The notes: a model not told the origin generated them from the letters alone. Shown: positions 1 through 9,165, counted from the stretch's first letter. The stretch is DNA of 64,000 nucleotides from Lentilactobacillus kosonis (GCF_003864335.1 NZ_BEXA01000003.1:1-64000); one strand, 5' to 3'. Program-made: numbers and translations.

Positions 1-53
1 CCGGGATCAACCGCTTAGGAGGCGGGTGCCCTATCCAGTTGTGCTATGAGGCC
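1..53 (-). tRNA. tRNA-Arg (CCU anticodon), 3' end cut off by the window
   Basis: Read on the minus strand, the sequence starts GGCCTCATAG, followed by a D-arm with AACTGGATA, and then an anticodon arm with loop CTCCTAA flanked by CCGC and GCGG. The loop gives anticodon CCU, which decodes the rare Arg codon AGG. The T-arm begins (CCGG) but the window ends before it is complete. The outermost anticodon-stem pair is a C/T mismatch, which I cannot explain. It may be a base error. Confidence 0.85.
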
Positions 54-91
54 AAAACAACCTCTTAATTTTCTCATTTTTCAAAGAGGTT
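54..91 (-). terminator. Weak terminator between helicase gene and tRNA-Arg
   Basis: AACCTCTT (59-66) pairs with AAGAGGTT (84-91). On the minus strand the hairpin is followed by a short GTTTT tract, so it could end the helicase transcript. The stem is only 8 bp and the T tract is poor. Confidence 0.45.
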
Positions 92-98
92 GTAAAGC

Positions 99-1415
99 TT
101 AATTATTGCTCTGACGCTGATGACGCATTCCTTTACGCTTTGAATGCTTATTCTTTTTCTTCTTAGAACTCTTAGGCTGACTCGTGACGGTCTTATCCGA
201 TTTAACTACTGGTTTACCCGATTTCAAACCTGGTTCTGTTGACTTAGACTCGGTATTCTTCAACTGCTTTGTGTCTTTGCCTCGTTGGGCCGGCTTCTTG
301 TCAGCAGCCGGACGTTTATCAACCAACTTGTTTTCATCAAAGTATAGTTGCGTTAACTCAGTCTTATCCCCAAGCAATTTCTTAAAATCACGGAAATCAT
401 GATCATCGCCTAAACTTAACACTAGTCCTTCTTGGTGCATACGAGCTGTTCGACCAGAGCGGTGAGTATACGTCTTATCATCTCGAGGCAACTCATAGTT
501 AATGACTGCCGGCAGGTTATCAATATCGATTCCCCGAGCGGCAACATCCGTTACCATTAACAACCGAATCTTACCTTTACGAAAATCGCGCAAGGCATTT
601 TTCCGGGCTAGCTTAGTTTGTTCACTCGTTAGCCGGCCAACTTCACGAATGTTTCGATGAGTTAAGTTACTGTATGTTTTTTGAAGTGTCGTTACCTTAT
701 CAAAAAATACTAAAGCTTTAAAGTTCGGAATGGCTAGTAATCTGGCTAGCATCAAGGGCTTTTTAATATTGGAAACCATCAAAAAGCCATGTGTCATTTT
801 ACCTTTACTATCATCAATATCGGTAACATCAATTAATTCAATATTCTGGTTAAACCATTGGTTAATGTTATCAATCACATTATTTCTCGTGGCTGAGAAT
901 AATCCTAACGTAACATCATCTGGAGCCATGTCAGCCATATCTCTAATGGGATCCAAGGTTTCTTCACTAAGCAAATTATCAGCTTCATCAATTACGATTG
1001 AATCAAGTTCGTGTAGATTCAACTTTCCTTTATCGATTAATTCAGAAATCCGGCCAACCGTACCAACGACAATTTCAGGATGCTCCTTTAATTTATCAAT
1101 TTGCCGACTAATATTGGCTCCACCAATCGCTGACATAGCGGTTAAACCAATCTCTTTAGCCCAATCAGAAACCACTCGAAAGACTTGCATTGCTAACTCC
1201 GCCGATGGTTCCAAGATTAACATACTAATCTCACCGTCAACGCTCTCAATTCTTTCTAATAACGGCTCCATAAACGCAACCGTTTTTCCGGAACCAGTTG
1301 GAGAAATTCCAACCACACTTCTACCATCCAAAAGTGGTTTATAAACCTCGCGTTGGATAGCAGTTACCTCAGTAAATCCTAAGCGTTTCTTAAGTTGTTC
1401 AAATTCAACTAACAA
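99..1415 (-). CDS. DEAD-box ATP-dependent RNA helicase
   Basis: 438 aa. Cytoplasmic ATP-dependent RNA unwinding, of the kind used in ribosome assembly, mRNA turnover and cold growth. Motifs in order: a Q-motif region near residue 15, Walker A SPTGSGKT near 40, DEAD in VIDEADNLL near 142, SAT in LFSATR near 173, and HRSGRTAR near 318. The last ~75 residues are Lys/Ser/Gln-rich with no fold visible, typical of RNA-binding tails. The start is TTG behind AGGAGAG at a five-base spacing. The N-terminus is short, starting directly before the Q motif. Which paralogue (CshA, CshB or another) cannot be told. It stands alone, followed by a weak hairpin and a tRNA. Confidence 0.9.
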   Translation of the reverse strand: MLVEFEQLKKRLGFTEVTAIQREVYKPLLDGRSVVGISPTGSGKTVAFMEPLLERIESVDGEISMLILEPSAELAMQVFRVVSDWAKEIGLTAMSAIGGANISRQIDKLKEHPEIVVGTVGRISELIDKGKLNLHELDSIVIDEADNLLSEETLDPIRDMADMAPDDVTLGLFSATRNNVIDNINQWFNQNIELIDVTDIDDSKGKMTHGFLMVSNIKKPLMLARLLAIPNFKALVFFDKVTTLQKTYSNLTHRNIREVGRLTSEQTKLARKNALRDFRKGKIRLLMVTDVAARGIDIDNLPAVINYELPRDDKTYTHRSGRTARMHQEGLVLSLGDDHDFRDFKKLLGDKTELTQLYFDENKLVDKRPAADKKPAQRGKDTKQLKNTESKSTEPGLKSGKPVVKSDKTVTSQPKSSKKKKNKHSKRKGMRHQRQSNN

Positions 1416-1445
1416 TAAATCTCTCCTATACTGCTCTTATGACTA

Positions 1446-2441
1446 TTATTCATTAACAAAAACGATATTTGCGTCTTGGCGCAAATTATATAATACCTTA
1501 TTAACATTAATACTTAATTGATTCCAATAACGATATAGCTTTTGATTATCGACATCATCTGGTGCCAAGATCACCTTTGCAAAATCAGCCGCTTCCTCAA
1601 GCATCGGATTATCTAAATTCTTATTACCAATTACAGTTCGCTTACTTTCATCATTATGGTAACTAACCTCAGTAATTTCACCGGCATCATCAATTTCAAT
1701 AAAGTCTTTTAGCCCAGCAATTTCTGATGTCATTTCTGAATTCGACATCTTTGAAAAATTAAGTGTTACCACAAACTCAACATATTTCAATACTGCGGTT
1801 CCTTTGCCATCCACCCCAGTGTTAACCAATTTAGGGAAATAAGCCACTTCATCCGGTAAACCGAATAAGGTGACTGCATCATAAACCGTGTAAACTCCTA
1901 GATCTTGTAAGGCTCCCCCCGCATACTTCAGTGAAAAGACGTTTGGCTCTTCGCCAGCTAGCACCTTATCATATCTTGATGAGTATTTCGAGTACGTAAA
2001 TTCAGCTCCAGAGATCGTATCCATTTCATTAACTTGCTTTTCAATTGCATGAAAATTAGCTGTATGGATATTACGAGCAGCTTCAAAGAACTTCACTTCA
2101 GGATGAGCTGCCAAAATTTCCTGAAATTGGGCCATTTGTCGCTGATTACTAAATGCTGGTTTTTCAATAATTACATTTTTACCATTTTCAACGGCTAACT
2201 TAGCTTGTTCAAAGTGCAAACTATTGGGTGATGCAATATACACCGTGTCAAAATCATCACTATTAAAAAATTGTTCTAAATCAGTAACTGTATTTTTCGC
2301 ACCATTTCTAGTAGCAAATTCTTCAGCAGTCTCAATCTTTCGCGAATAAACAGTTGTTAATTCATACTCCTGTAAAGTCTGAATTGCCTCAACGAATTGT
2401 TGCGTAATCCAATTTGTGCCAATAACTCCAAGTTTAATCAT
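1446..2441 (-). CDS. Gfo/Idh/MocA-family NAD(P)-dependent oxidoreductase
   Basis: 331 aa. N-terminal Rossmann fold beginning IKLGVIGTNWIT (a variant of GxGxxG with N and W in the loop). EKP is at residues ~93-95 (VIIEKPAF), which is the conserved Lys-Pro motif of the family. The C-terminal alpha/beta dimerisation domain covers about 125-300. The family oxidises sugars, inositol or dihydrodiols, and the substrate cannot be inferred here. It starts at ATG behind GGGAGG and lies 30 bp upstream of the helicase gene on the same strand, so co-transcription is possible. No sugar operon surrounds it. Confidence 0.88.
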   Translation of the reverse strand: MIKLGVIGTNWITQQFVEAIQTLQEYELTTVYSRKIETAEEFATRNGAKNTVTDLEQFFNSDDFDTVYIASPNSLHFEQAKLAVENGKNVIIEKPAFSNQRQMAQFQEILAAHPEVKFFEAARNIHTANFHAIEKQVNEMDTISGAEFTYSKYSSRYDKVLAGEEPNVFSLKYAGGALQDLGVYTVYDAVTLFGLPDEVAYFPKLVNTGVDGKGTAVLKYVEFVVTLNFSKMSNSEMTSEIAGLKDFIEIDDAGEITEVSYHNDESKRTVIGNKNLDNPMLEEAADFAKVILAPDDVDNQKLYRYWNQLSINVNKVLYNLRQDANIVFVNE

Positions 2442-2597
2442 TCGAACAACCTCCCTTTATTTATAATTGTAACAATGTTTTTACATGATTGACATTATTC
2501 ATTAGTCATCCTGTCATTTTCTTTCGTTACAATACTACAAATTACGATAATCGCGAAACCTAACAACTATTGAATTAATGAATTGGGAGGTAATTCT

Positions 2598-2930
2598 TTG
2601 AAGTTAAACTTATTAAATAATCTTTGGCCCGCTAACAAGCCAGCCTATAAAAATCACAATCAAAATTCAGATCAAATTCCAGTATCTTTAGGAAAATACC
2701 AATATACTGATAAACAAGCTAATACCCATATTCTCGAAATCAATTCGACAGATAATTTCAAAATTGATCGTCATCCCTTAACTGTTCGCATGCAGCAAGC
2801 TATCCAAAATAAGCTTGTTTTTGTTGACAACTTTGGGTACAAGATCGAAATTAAAACTAACGCTGGCCAACCAGTTAAGTTTTATGATGAATCAACTAAC
2901 TCAACTTATGATTTATCTGCTGCCTACTGA
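2598..2930 (+). CDS. Small conserved protein, resembles DUF4828
   Basis: 110 aa from a TTG start preceded by GGGAGG at seven bases. A longer frame opening at 2583 would begin inside that ribosome binding site, so I reject it. There is no signal peptide, membrane segment or catalytic motif. The middle reads as beta-rich (LGKYQYTDKQANTHILEI, LVFVDNFGYKIEI). It resembles small lactobacillar DUF4828 proteins from memory. Function unknown. Its end overlaps the end of the convergent GH25-like gene by seven bases. Confidence 0.7.
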   Translation: MKLNLLNNLWPANKPAYKNHNQNSDQIPVSLGKYQYTDKQANTHILEINSTDNFKIDRHPLTVRMQQAIQNKLVFVDNFGYKIEIKTNAGQPVKFYDESTNSTYDLSAAY

Positions 2931-3694
2931 CTCAAGTTACGGTTTAGATAGTTATGCCACTGATGGGCATTACCATTAAATACTGATTCGTTTAAAAAGA
3001 CTGTCTGATTGTCCATCTTAACGTCAGCGTTTGAATCAACAAAAATAAACATTGCATCCGAGTTAGGGTGCCCTAGTTTACCATCACTTGTCCATAGTTG
3101 CTGACGACTATTTATTCTCATTCCTAGTTTCGATATCATTGACCGTCTAGTCCAAATTAAAACGGGGCGTTTATAATAATTCTTCAGCTTAGATATGAAT
3201 AGTTTCAAATCCTTAGACACTCTCTTATAATTGAGAGTGTCTTCGTTATATTTATCGTAAGGTTGAACGGAAATTGCAATGGGCAAGCTTCCGGTATCGT
3301 ATCCCACCTGCCGGGTAAAGTTTTTAAATTGTGCGTTTGGCGAACTACTAAAAGAAAAGACATGATACACTCCGATTGGGAGCTGAGACCCTTGGCTCCG
3401 CTGAAAATTATTGCTAAAACTGTCATCCGTGTAGACTGATCCTTGCGATGCCCGGAGATATACAAATTTATAACCATCGGTTTTTAACTGTTCAAAATCG
3501 ATATAACCATCAGTTTGACTTAACGAGACACCTTTAATTGGATACTGTTTTAATAATTGGTTACGTTGATACCGATAAATTCCGTAACTCCCACCAACCA
3601 CAATTAAGACCACAAAAAAGACAAGACTCCATCTCCAAAAGAGCCTATGCTTCTGAGCTCGTTTATATATTGGCTGAACGTCTTGTCTTTTCAT
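2924..3694 (-). CDS. Membrane-anchored GH25 (muramidase)-like protein, catalytic residues apparently lost
   Basis: 256 aa. Basic N-terminus, then one membrane helix at about residues 20-42, then an extracellular domain with the GH25 fold pattern (GVSLSQTDGYIDF, GYKFVYLRASQG, PIGVYHVFSFS, YYKRPVLIWT, QLWTSDG). In active GH25 lysozymes the first strand has GxDVS and the fourth has a DxE pair. Here these read GVSLS and AISVQ, so the Asp, Asp and Glu are Ser, Ser and Gln. The fold assignment is good, but lysozyme activity is doubtful. The start is ATG behind GGGTGATG. It follows the RpiR regulator on the same strand with a 28-base gap. Confidence 0.8.
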   Translation of the reverse strand: MKRQDVQPIYKRAQKHRLFWRWSLVFFVVLIVVGGSYGIYRYQRNQLLKQYPIKGVSLSQTDGYIDFEQLKTDGYKFVYLRASQGSVYTDDSFSNNFQRSQGSQLPIGVYHVFSFSSSPNAQFKNFTRQVGYDTGSLPIAISVQPYDKYNEDTLNYKRVSKDLKLFISKLKNYYKRPVLIWTRRSMISKLGMRINSRQQLWTSDGKLGHPNSDAMFIFVDSNADVKMDNQTVFLNESVFNGNAHQWHNYLNRNLSQ

Positions 3695-3722
3695 TTAATA
3701 ACATCACCCTATTGAGTTAAAT

Positions 3723-4569
3723 TCAATTACGAGTACTTTCGATGATTCCTTGCACATTTAGAATCGTTTCCTCAGTATCTGGCCCCATGCGAACCGTTGA
3801 CATCATAAATAAGGTATCAATGATGGTCATCTGAGCAATTAATGAATACATTCCTTCAGACCGATAATTTGCTTCGTCACTAGAAGAAATAAATGTAATA
3901 TCACTATGCATCGCCAATGGTGAATCTCGATAACTCGTAATTCCAATGACAGTTGTTCCGTTATTTTTTAATGTTTCTAATATTTTTAAAGTTTTGCCGG
4001 TTTTTTCCTGAATGTGATACTACAACTGCACAATCTTCAGGCCCTAATTTCACTGCTTGCATCAACTGAACATCAAAGTCTGGATGATAAAAACAGTCAA
4101 TTGAAGTTCTTAAAAATTTATGATATCCATCCAAAGCAGCAACCGCAGAACCACCTAGGCCAAAAAAGCCCAGTTGACGACAATTGATAATTCTAAGGAC
4201 ACTTCTAGCAAAATCACTTTCTTCAATACCTGCTCGAGTATCCTGCAATGCTCGCTGGGAACTATTAAAGGTCTTATCAGCGATAGTATTCAATGTATCA
4301 TTAGCATCAATATCTTTAAATATTGGCAAATTCTGTGGACGAAGCTGAGTATAAGCAAGCGCCAGCGTGAACTCTCTAAAATTATTGTATCCTAACGTCT
4401 TAACCAGTCGCGAAACTGAGGCCGTTGATGTATTAGTCTTATCAGCCAGCTCTTCAATATTTGCTTCAGATGCCTCTTGTGGATGTTCAATAACATACCT
4501 AGCAATCTTTTTATTTGTTCTACTTAAATCGTCAAAATACTGTTTTAATAACTGCACCGGTGTACTCAC
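3723..4569 (-). CDS. RpiR/MurR-family transcriptional regulator (frameshifted), probable gluconate regulator
   Basis: N-terminal HTH (residues ~1-80, with NTSTASVSRLVKTLG as recognition helix) and C-terminal SIS sugar-phosphate-binding domain (GLGGSAVAALDGY, VVSHSGKTGKT, LAMHSD). The frame breaks in a run of six A on the coding strand (4001-4006). With five, it reads through SHSGKTGKTLKILETLKNNG and rejoins the downstream frame to give a full-length ~282 aa protein. Start chosen at GTG 4569, eight bases after AAGGGG. It is divergent from the gluconate kinase/permease genes, so a role as their 6-phosphogluconate-responsive regulator is a reasonable inference. The break is most likely a sequencing insertion. 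Confidence 0.82.
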
Positions 4570-4600
4570 AAACTTCACCCCTTAATGTTTTTCGTAATCT

Positions 4601-4617
4601 TTGTAAATATTTTACAA
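4601..4617. promoter_or_regulatory. Palindrome in the rpiR-gntK intergenic region, candidate operator
   Basis: TTGTAAA-TAT-TTTACAA is a perfect inverted repeat with seven-base arms. It lies about 30 bases upstream of the regulator start and just before a sigma-A-like promoter facing gntK. Location and symmetry fit a binding site for the adjacent RpiR protein. This is inference only. Confidence 0.45.
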
Positions 4618-4625
4618 CAAAAAGG

Positions 4626-4654
4626 TTGCTTTGTGAAATTTTTTTCCATATAAT
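4626..4654 (+). promoter_or_regulatory. Candidate sigma-A promoter for gntK-gntP
   Basis: TTGCTT, 17-base spacer, perfect TATAAT (4649-4654). The -35 is weak, as expected for a regulated promoter. It would leave a leader of about 190 nt before gntK. Confidence 0.5.
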
Positions 4655-4733
4655 CTATTATAGCAATTAATTACAAACTTATAGAACACTTTAGTTGTTC
4701 TCGGGTTTACAAAATGCTAAATTTTAATTTGAA

Positions 4734-4821
4734 AGCGGTATCTGTAGAGAAAAATGTCTTAATTTGTTGATACAATTTATATTTTATCATTTAAGCTATT
4801 ATATTTCGATACGATACCGCT
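4734..4821 (+). repeat. Long-range inverted repeat in the gntK leader
   Basis: AGCGGTATC (4734-4742) is the exact complement of GATACCGCT (4813-4821), and the latter is followed by CTTTTTG. In RNA this would be a nine-pair stem closing a 70-nt loop, ending in a U-rich tract 33 bases before the start codon. It could be a terminator-like leader element or a split operator. Confidence 0.4.
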
Positions 4822-4853
4822 CTTTTTGACTTTAAGAAAGGAAGTTATTTTTT

Positions 4854-6418
4854 ATGGATTACACTTTGGGAGTAGACATTGGAACAACCAGTGTAAAAAC
4901 CGTCCTTTTCGATACAAACGGAAAAGTTCATGGTTATTCAAACAATGGCTACACTTTGTATCAAGACATTCCTGATATGGCTGAAGAAGATCCAGATGAA
5001 ATTTTCTCTGCAATGTCAGACGGAATTTCTTCAGTTATTAGAAAAGCGAACCTGGGAGAAAACGAACTTAAAGGTGTTTCGTTCTCTTGCGCCATGCACA
5101 GTTTGATTCTATTAGATGCTGACCACAAACCTCTAACCCGGGCTATCACTTGGGGTGACAACCGGGCCGTTAAGTACGCTGATGAATTGAAGAACAGTGA
5201 TAAAGGTATGGAAATTTACCAACACACTGGTACGCCAATCCATCCAATGACCCCACTTTCTAAAATCATTTGGTTACGTAATGACAAGCCTGAATTATTC
5301 AAGAAGGCTCACTGCTTTGTCGGAATCAAAGAATATATCATTTACAAATTATTTGGTGTATTAAAAGAAGATTACTCAATTGCTAACGCAACTGGTCTAT
5401 TTAACATTTACAACATGGACTGGGATGAAGAGGCCCTATCAGTTGCCGGTATTACTGCTGATCAACTGCCTGAACTAGTTGATACAACTTATCAATTAAA
5501 GGGTATTCATGAAGAATATGCTAAGGTATTAGGCATCTCTGCCGATGTACCATTTATTATCGGTGCTTCTGATGGCCCATTGGCTAACTTAGGTGTTAAC
5601 GCTATTAAGCCAGGAGTTGTCGCTGTAACTATTGGTACTTCAGGTGCCGTTCGGGTGATCACTGACAAACCTCGGACCGATCCTAAGGCTCGAGTATTCT
5701 GTTACTACTTGGCTAAAGATATGTGGGTTGTTGGTGGACCAGTTAACAACGGTGGGGTTGTCTTCCGTTGGGTTCGTGATCAACTTTGTGCCCCAGAAAA
5801 AGTTACTGCTGAACAAATGCAAATCGATCCATATGACTTACTTACTGACATTGCAGCTAAAATTCCAGCAGGTTCTGATGGATTATTATTCTTCCCATTC
5901 CTTGGTGGCGAACGTGCCCCAATCTGGGATGCTACGCCCGTGGTTCATTCTTCGGTCTTACTAGAACCCATACCCGTGCTCACATGATTAGAGCCGCTCT
6001 TGAGGGTATCGTTTATAACCTGTACACAGTTATGTTGGCGCTCGAAGAAGTTGTTGGTAAGCCAACTAGCATTCAAGCTAGTGGTGGATTTGCCCGATCT
6101 GAGTTATGGCGCCAAATGTTAGCTGATATCTTCGAACAAGATGTGGCTATTCCTGAAAGTTTTGAAAGTACTGCACTTGGTGCCGCTACTCTTGGAATGT
6201 ACAGTCTTGGCTTGATTGATAATTTATCAGATGTTGCACAATTTGTGGGGACAACCAATGTGCATCACCCAGAACCAGAAAACTTCACTGCTTACCGTGA
6301 ATTGATTCCAATTTACATTCGCTTAAGCCGCTCACTTCAACCTGAATACAAAAACATTGCGGAGTATCAACGTCGAAATGTTAATCCAGATGAAAATAGT
6401 AGCGAAAGTAAAGCATAG
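4854..6418 (+). CDS. gntK: Gluconate kinase, FGGY family (frameshifted)
   Basis: Phosphorylates gluconate to 6-phosphogluconate, feeding the pentose phosphate/phosphoketolase route. The N-terminal FGGY domain opens with LGVDIGTTSVKTVLFD (phosphate loop). Later come GASDGPLANLG, the FLGGERAP signature, and in the C-terminal domain ASGGFARSELWRQMLAD. One A is missing near 5934: adding it gives WDANARGSFFGL and joins the two frames into ~521 aa, the normal length. ATG start behind AAAGGAAG. It is followed at 44 bases by the permease gene. Substrate is inferred from that neighbour. The break is most likely a consensus error. Confidence 0.88.
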
Positions 6419-6462
6419 TTTTTATTAAATAAGATACCAAATATTTTTAAAGGGGAATGAAT

Positions 6463-7815
6463 ATGAAATTAATTGCATTAGTAATCGGAATTATATTCCT
6501 ATTAGTATTAATCATAAGATTCAAGATCAACACTTTTGTTTCATTAGTTTTAACCGCTGTAGTTACTGCTATTATGTTAGGGATGCCTCTTGGAAGCATT
6601 GCTGATTCAGTATCAACTGGTATTGGTAGTCAGTTAGGTGAACTTTCCATGGTCTTTGGTTTTGGTGCCATGCTGGGGAGGTTAGTCTCTGACTCAGGTG
6701 GTGCTTATATTATCGCTGAAACTATGATTCAACGATTTGGTAAGCAACGTCTTCAATTAGCTATTATGATTGCTTCATTTATTCTTGGAATTGCCCTCTT
6801 CTTTGAAGTTGGGATGGTTCTGTTAGTACCAATCGTATTCGCTATTGCCACTGAAGCCGGTGTGCCAATTCTGTTCCTAGGAATTCCAATGGCTGCCGCC
6901 CTTTCAGTTACCCACGGATTCTTGCCACCTCATCCAGCACCAGTTGCTATTGCTCAAGTGTTAGGTGCAAATGATGGTCACGTATTACTATACGGTTTCA
7001 TTATTGCGATTGTGGCTGCTTATATTGCCGGCCCGCTATTCTCAAAAATTGCTCGTAGATACGCACCTGCTGCTTTTGATCGTAAAGGTAACCTTTCATC
7101 AATTGGTGAAATTAAACAATACACACCTGAAGAAGCTCCTTCATTTGGTATTTCAGTATTAACTGCTCTATTCCCAGTTATTTTGTTAGCAATTACTACG
7201 ATTTACACGATGGCGGTTCACGGTGGTCAAGCACCAAAGAATCCATCAACTATTGACTCAATCATTGAATTTATTGGTTCACCAAGTATCGCAATGTTGA
7301 TTTCACTATTCTTCGCAATGTGGAGCATGGGCTGGAATCGTAAACGAACTACTACCCAAATCATGGAATCACTTGAAAATGCCGTTAAATCAATCGCTAT
7401 GCTACTATTAGTTATTGGTGGTGGTGGTGCCTTCAAGCAAGTTCTTATTGATGGTGGTGTAGGTAAAGAAGTTGCTAAACTCTTCATTAACTCATCTCTA
7501 TCACCATTAATTCTTGGTTGGTTAGTGGCTGTTGTTCTCCGGGTTGCTTTAGGTTCTGCTACAGTTGCTTCACTAACTGCCGCAGGTATTGTTGCTCCTT
7601 TAATGACTCAGTCTGGAGTTAACCCTGCATTAATGGTTCTAGCCATTGGAGCTGGATCATTAGCCGCATCTCACGTTAACGATGCTGGTTTCTGGATGTT
7701 CAGAGAATATTTCGATTTAACAGTTAAACAAACATTACAAACTTGGACAGTCCTTGAAACGGTTATTTCCGTTGTTGGTATTGCCATGGTTATGCTACTA
7801 AGCTTAATTGTTTAG
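6463..7815 (+). CDS. gntP: Gluconate:H+ symporter, GntP family
   Basis: 450 aa, very hydrophobic, with about 12 predicted membrane segments. Family-typical stretches include the region around PLGSIADSVSTGIGSQLG, the loop SVTHGFLPPHPAPVAIA, and SHVNDAGFWMFREYFDLT near the end. Imports gluconate for the kinase encoded just upstream. ATG 6463 is preferred over the in-frame ATG at 6457 because AGGGG ends at 6455, giving seven bases rather than one. A strong terminator follows, closing a two-gene operon. Confidence 0.93.
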   Translation: MKLIALVIGIIFLLVLIIRFKINTFVSLVLTAVVTAIMLGMPLGSIADSVSTGIGSQLGELSMVFGFGAMLGRLVSDSGGAYIIAETMIQRFGKQRLQLAIMIASFILGIALFFEVGMVLLVPIVFAIATEAGVPILFLGIPMAAALSVTHGFLPPHPAPVAIAQVLGANDGHVLLYGFIIAIVAAYIAGPLFSKIARRYAPAAFDRKGNLSSIGEIKQYTPEEAPSFGISVLTALFPVILLAITTIYTMAVHGGQAPKNPSTIDSIIEFIGSPSIAMLISLFFAMWSMGWNRKRTTTQIMESLENAVKSIAMLLLVIGGGGAFKQVLIDGGVGKEVAKLFINSSLSPLILGWLVAVVLRVALGSATVASLTAAGIVAPLMTQSGVNPALMVLAIGAGSLAASHVNDAGFWMFREYFDLTVKQTLQTWTVLETVISVVGIAMVMLLSLIV

Positions 7816-7843
7816 TTACTTGTAATTAATAAATAATAAGTAA

Positions 7844-7877
7844 AGCACCTCAGAGATTATCTCTGAGGTGCTTTTTT
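7844..7877 (+). terminator. Rho-independent terminator of the gluconate operon
   Basis: A 13-bp stem AGCACCTCAGAGA / TCTCTGAGGTGCT with loop TTA, followed by six T. Confidence 0.95.
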
Positions 7878-7902
7878 ATGCCTTAACTTTATTTAGATAA
7901 AC

Positions 7903-8475
7903 CTATAATCGTTCTCGCTTTTCATCTCTAAAATTAAATCTAACACTAATAATCATCAATATAAACGTACTAATTAAACCAATCGGTGGCCAAAATGACA
8001 AAGCAATCAACGCGACAAACAGGATTGTATATCTAATAACGACAGCAATCGTAGTTTCTCGATTAATCTTGACTTCCGAACTAGGATTAATTCTCACTAG
8101 GGTCATTTGCGTCACTGAATACATAATTGTCCATAATGTGGTAATTAACATATATGTTAGCTCTGGTTGCCAGTGAGTTGGATATTTACCCACCCAAGAT
8201 GTTGCAAACGGGATGCCGGTTAGCACTAAAACCCAAATCGTATTAGCCAAGTAGACCATTAAATCCACCCGTTTAGCCCTAGCAAACATCATATGATAAT
8301 TATACCAGGACAACATTACAAGTAAGAAACTGACTAAGTAAGCAAGCATTGCTGGGACTTGATGACGTAGTGCTTCAAAAGTAAAACTATCCGGCGCATG
8401 GATTTCCAAAACCATGATGGTTGCAGCGATTGCAACAATTCCATCGGTTAAAGCTTCCATTCGACTTTTATTCAA
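7903..8475 (-). CDS. TMEM175-family (DUF1211) potassium channel protein, copy 1
   Basis: 190 aa, about six membrane helices. The N-terminus NKSRMEALTDGIVAIAATIM corresponds to the RxxxFSDGVxAIAxT motif of prokaryotic TMEM175 channels, here with L and T replacing F and S. Bacterial members form K+-permeable tetramers with a hydrophobic filter. TTG start behind GGTGG. It has a close paralogue 120 bases upstream on the same strand. No regulator or transport partner is adjacent, and the physiological role is unknown. Confidence 0.85.
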   Translation of the reverse strand: MNKSRMEALTDGIVAIAATIMVLEIHAPDSFTFEALRHQVPAMLAYLVSFLLVMLSWYNYHMMFARAKRVDLMVYLANTIWVLVLTGIPFATSWVGKYPTHWQPELTYMLITTLWTIMYSVTQMTLVRINPSSEVKINRETTIAVVIRYTILFVALIALSFWPPIGLISTFILMIISVRFNFRDEKRERL

Positions 8476-8595
8476 TTTTTACCACCATCCTTATCTCAAA
8501 TATATCGTACCGCAAATCATTAAATATTAAGGAAAATTCAATATGATGCTTGGTTTTCAAAATACATAAAATCATATTATTAAGAGTATGGCGGA

Positions 8596-9165
8596 CTAAT
8601 GAGGACGTTTTTCATCTCTAAAGTTAAATAACAGGCTGATTATCATTAGAATAATAGTACCAACTAATCCAACTGGTGGCCAGAAAGGCAAGATAATTAA
8701 CGCGCCAATCAGAATTACATACCGTAAAATAATTGCTGATACAGATTCTTGATTAACATCGTTCTTAAGTGCTGGGTTAGCTCGTTTTAACATTTGAGCC
8801 GTTAATGAGTACATAGCGGCCCATAACGTGGTAATCACCAAGTATGTTAATTCAGGCTGCCAATGAGTTGGAAACATCCCGACCCATGAAGTGGCAAACG
8901 GAATTGCTGTTAGCACGAGTAACCACATTGTATTTGATAAATATACCCGCAAATCAACCCGCTTAACGTGTAAAAACATTAGATGATAACTATACCATGA
9001 CAACATCACCAATAAGAAACTAATTAAGTAAGCAAGCATTGCAGGAACTTGATTGCGTAAAGTGACAAAGGTAAAGCTTTCTGGAGCATGAATTTCCAGT
9101 ACCATGATTGTGGCCGCAATGGCAATAATTCCGTCAGTTAGTGCTTCCATCCGATTTTTATTCAC
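8596..9165 (-). CDS. TMEM175-family (DUF1211) potassium channel protein, copy 2
   Basis: 189 aa, collinear and highly similar to the downstream copy over its whole length (shared RMEALTDGI, LVMLSWY, IPFATSWVG, TLW and NFRDEKR). Start chosen at GTG 9165, which sits behind AAAGGGGGG. A longer frame from 9189 would begin upstream of that ribosome binding site. Tandem arrangement and identical architecture indicate a local duplication; the divergence between copies suggests it is not recent. The two may assemble into one heteromeric channel. Confidence 0.85.
   Translation of the reverse strand: MNKNRMEALTDGIIAIAATIMVLEIHAPESFTFVTLRNQVPAMLAYLISFLLVMLSWYSYHLMFLHVKRVDLRVYLSNTMWLLVLTAIPFATSWVGMFPTHWQPELTYLVITTLWAAMYSLTAQMLKRANPALKNDVNQESVSAIILRYVILIGALIILPFWPPVGLVGTIILMIISLLFNFRDEKRPH

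Noticed and set aside
730-1344. 204-codon open frame antisense to the DEAD-box helicase
   Set aside because: It is the mirror frame of a well-conserved gene; no ribosome binding site or recognisable protein.
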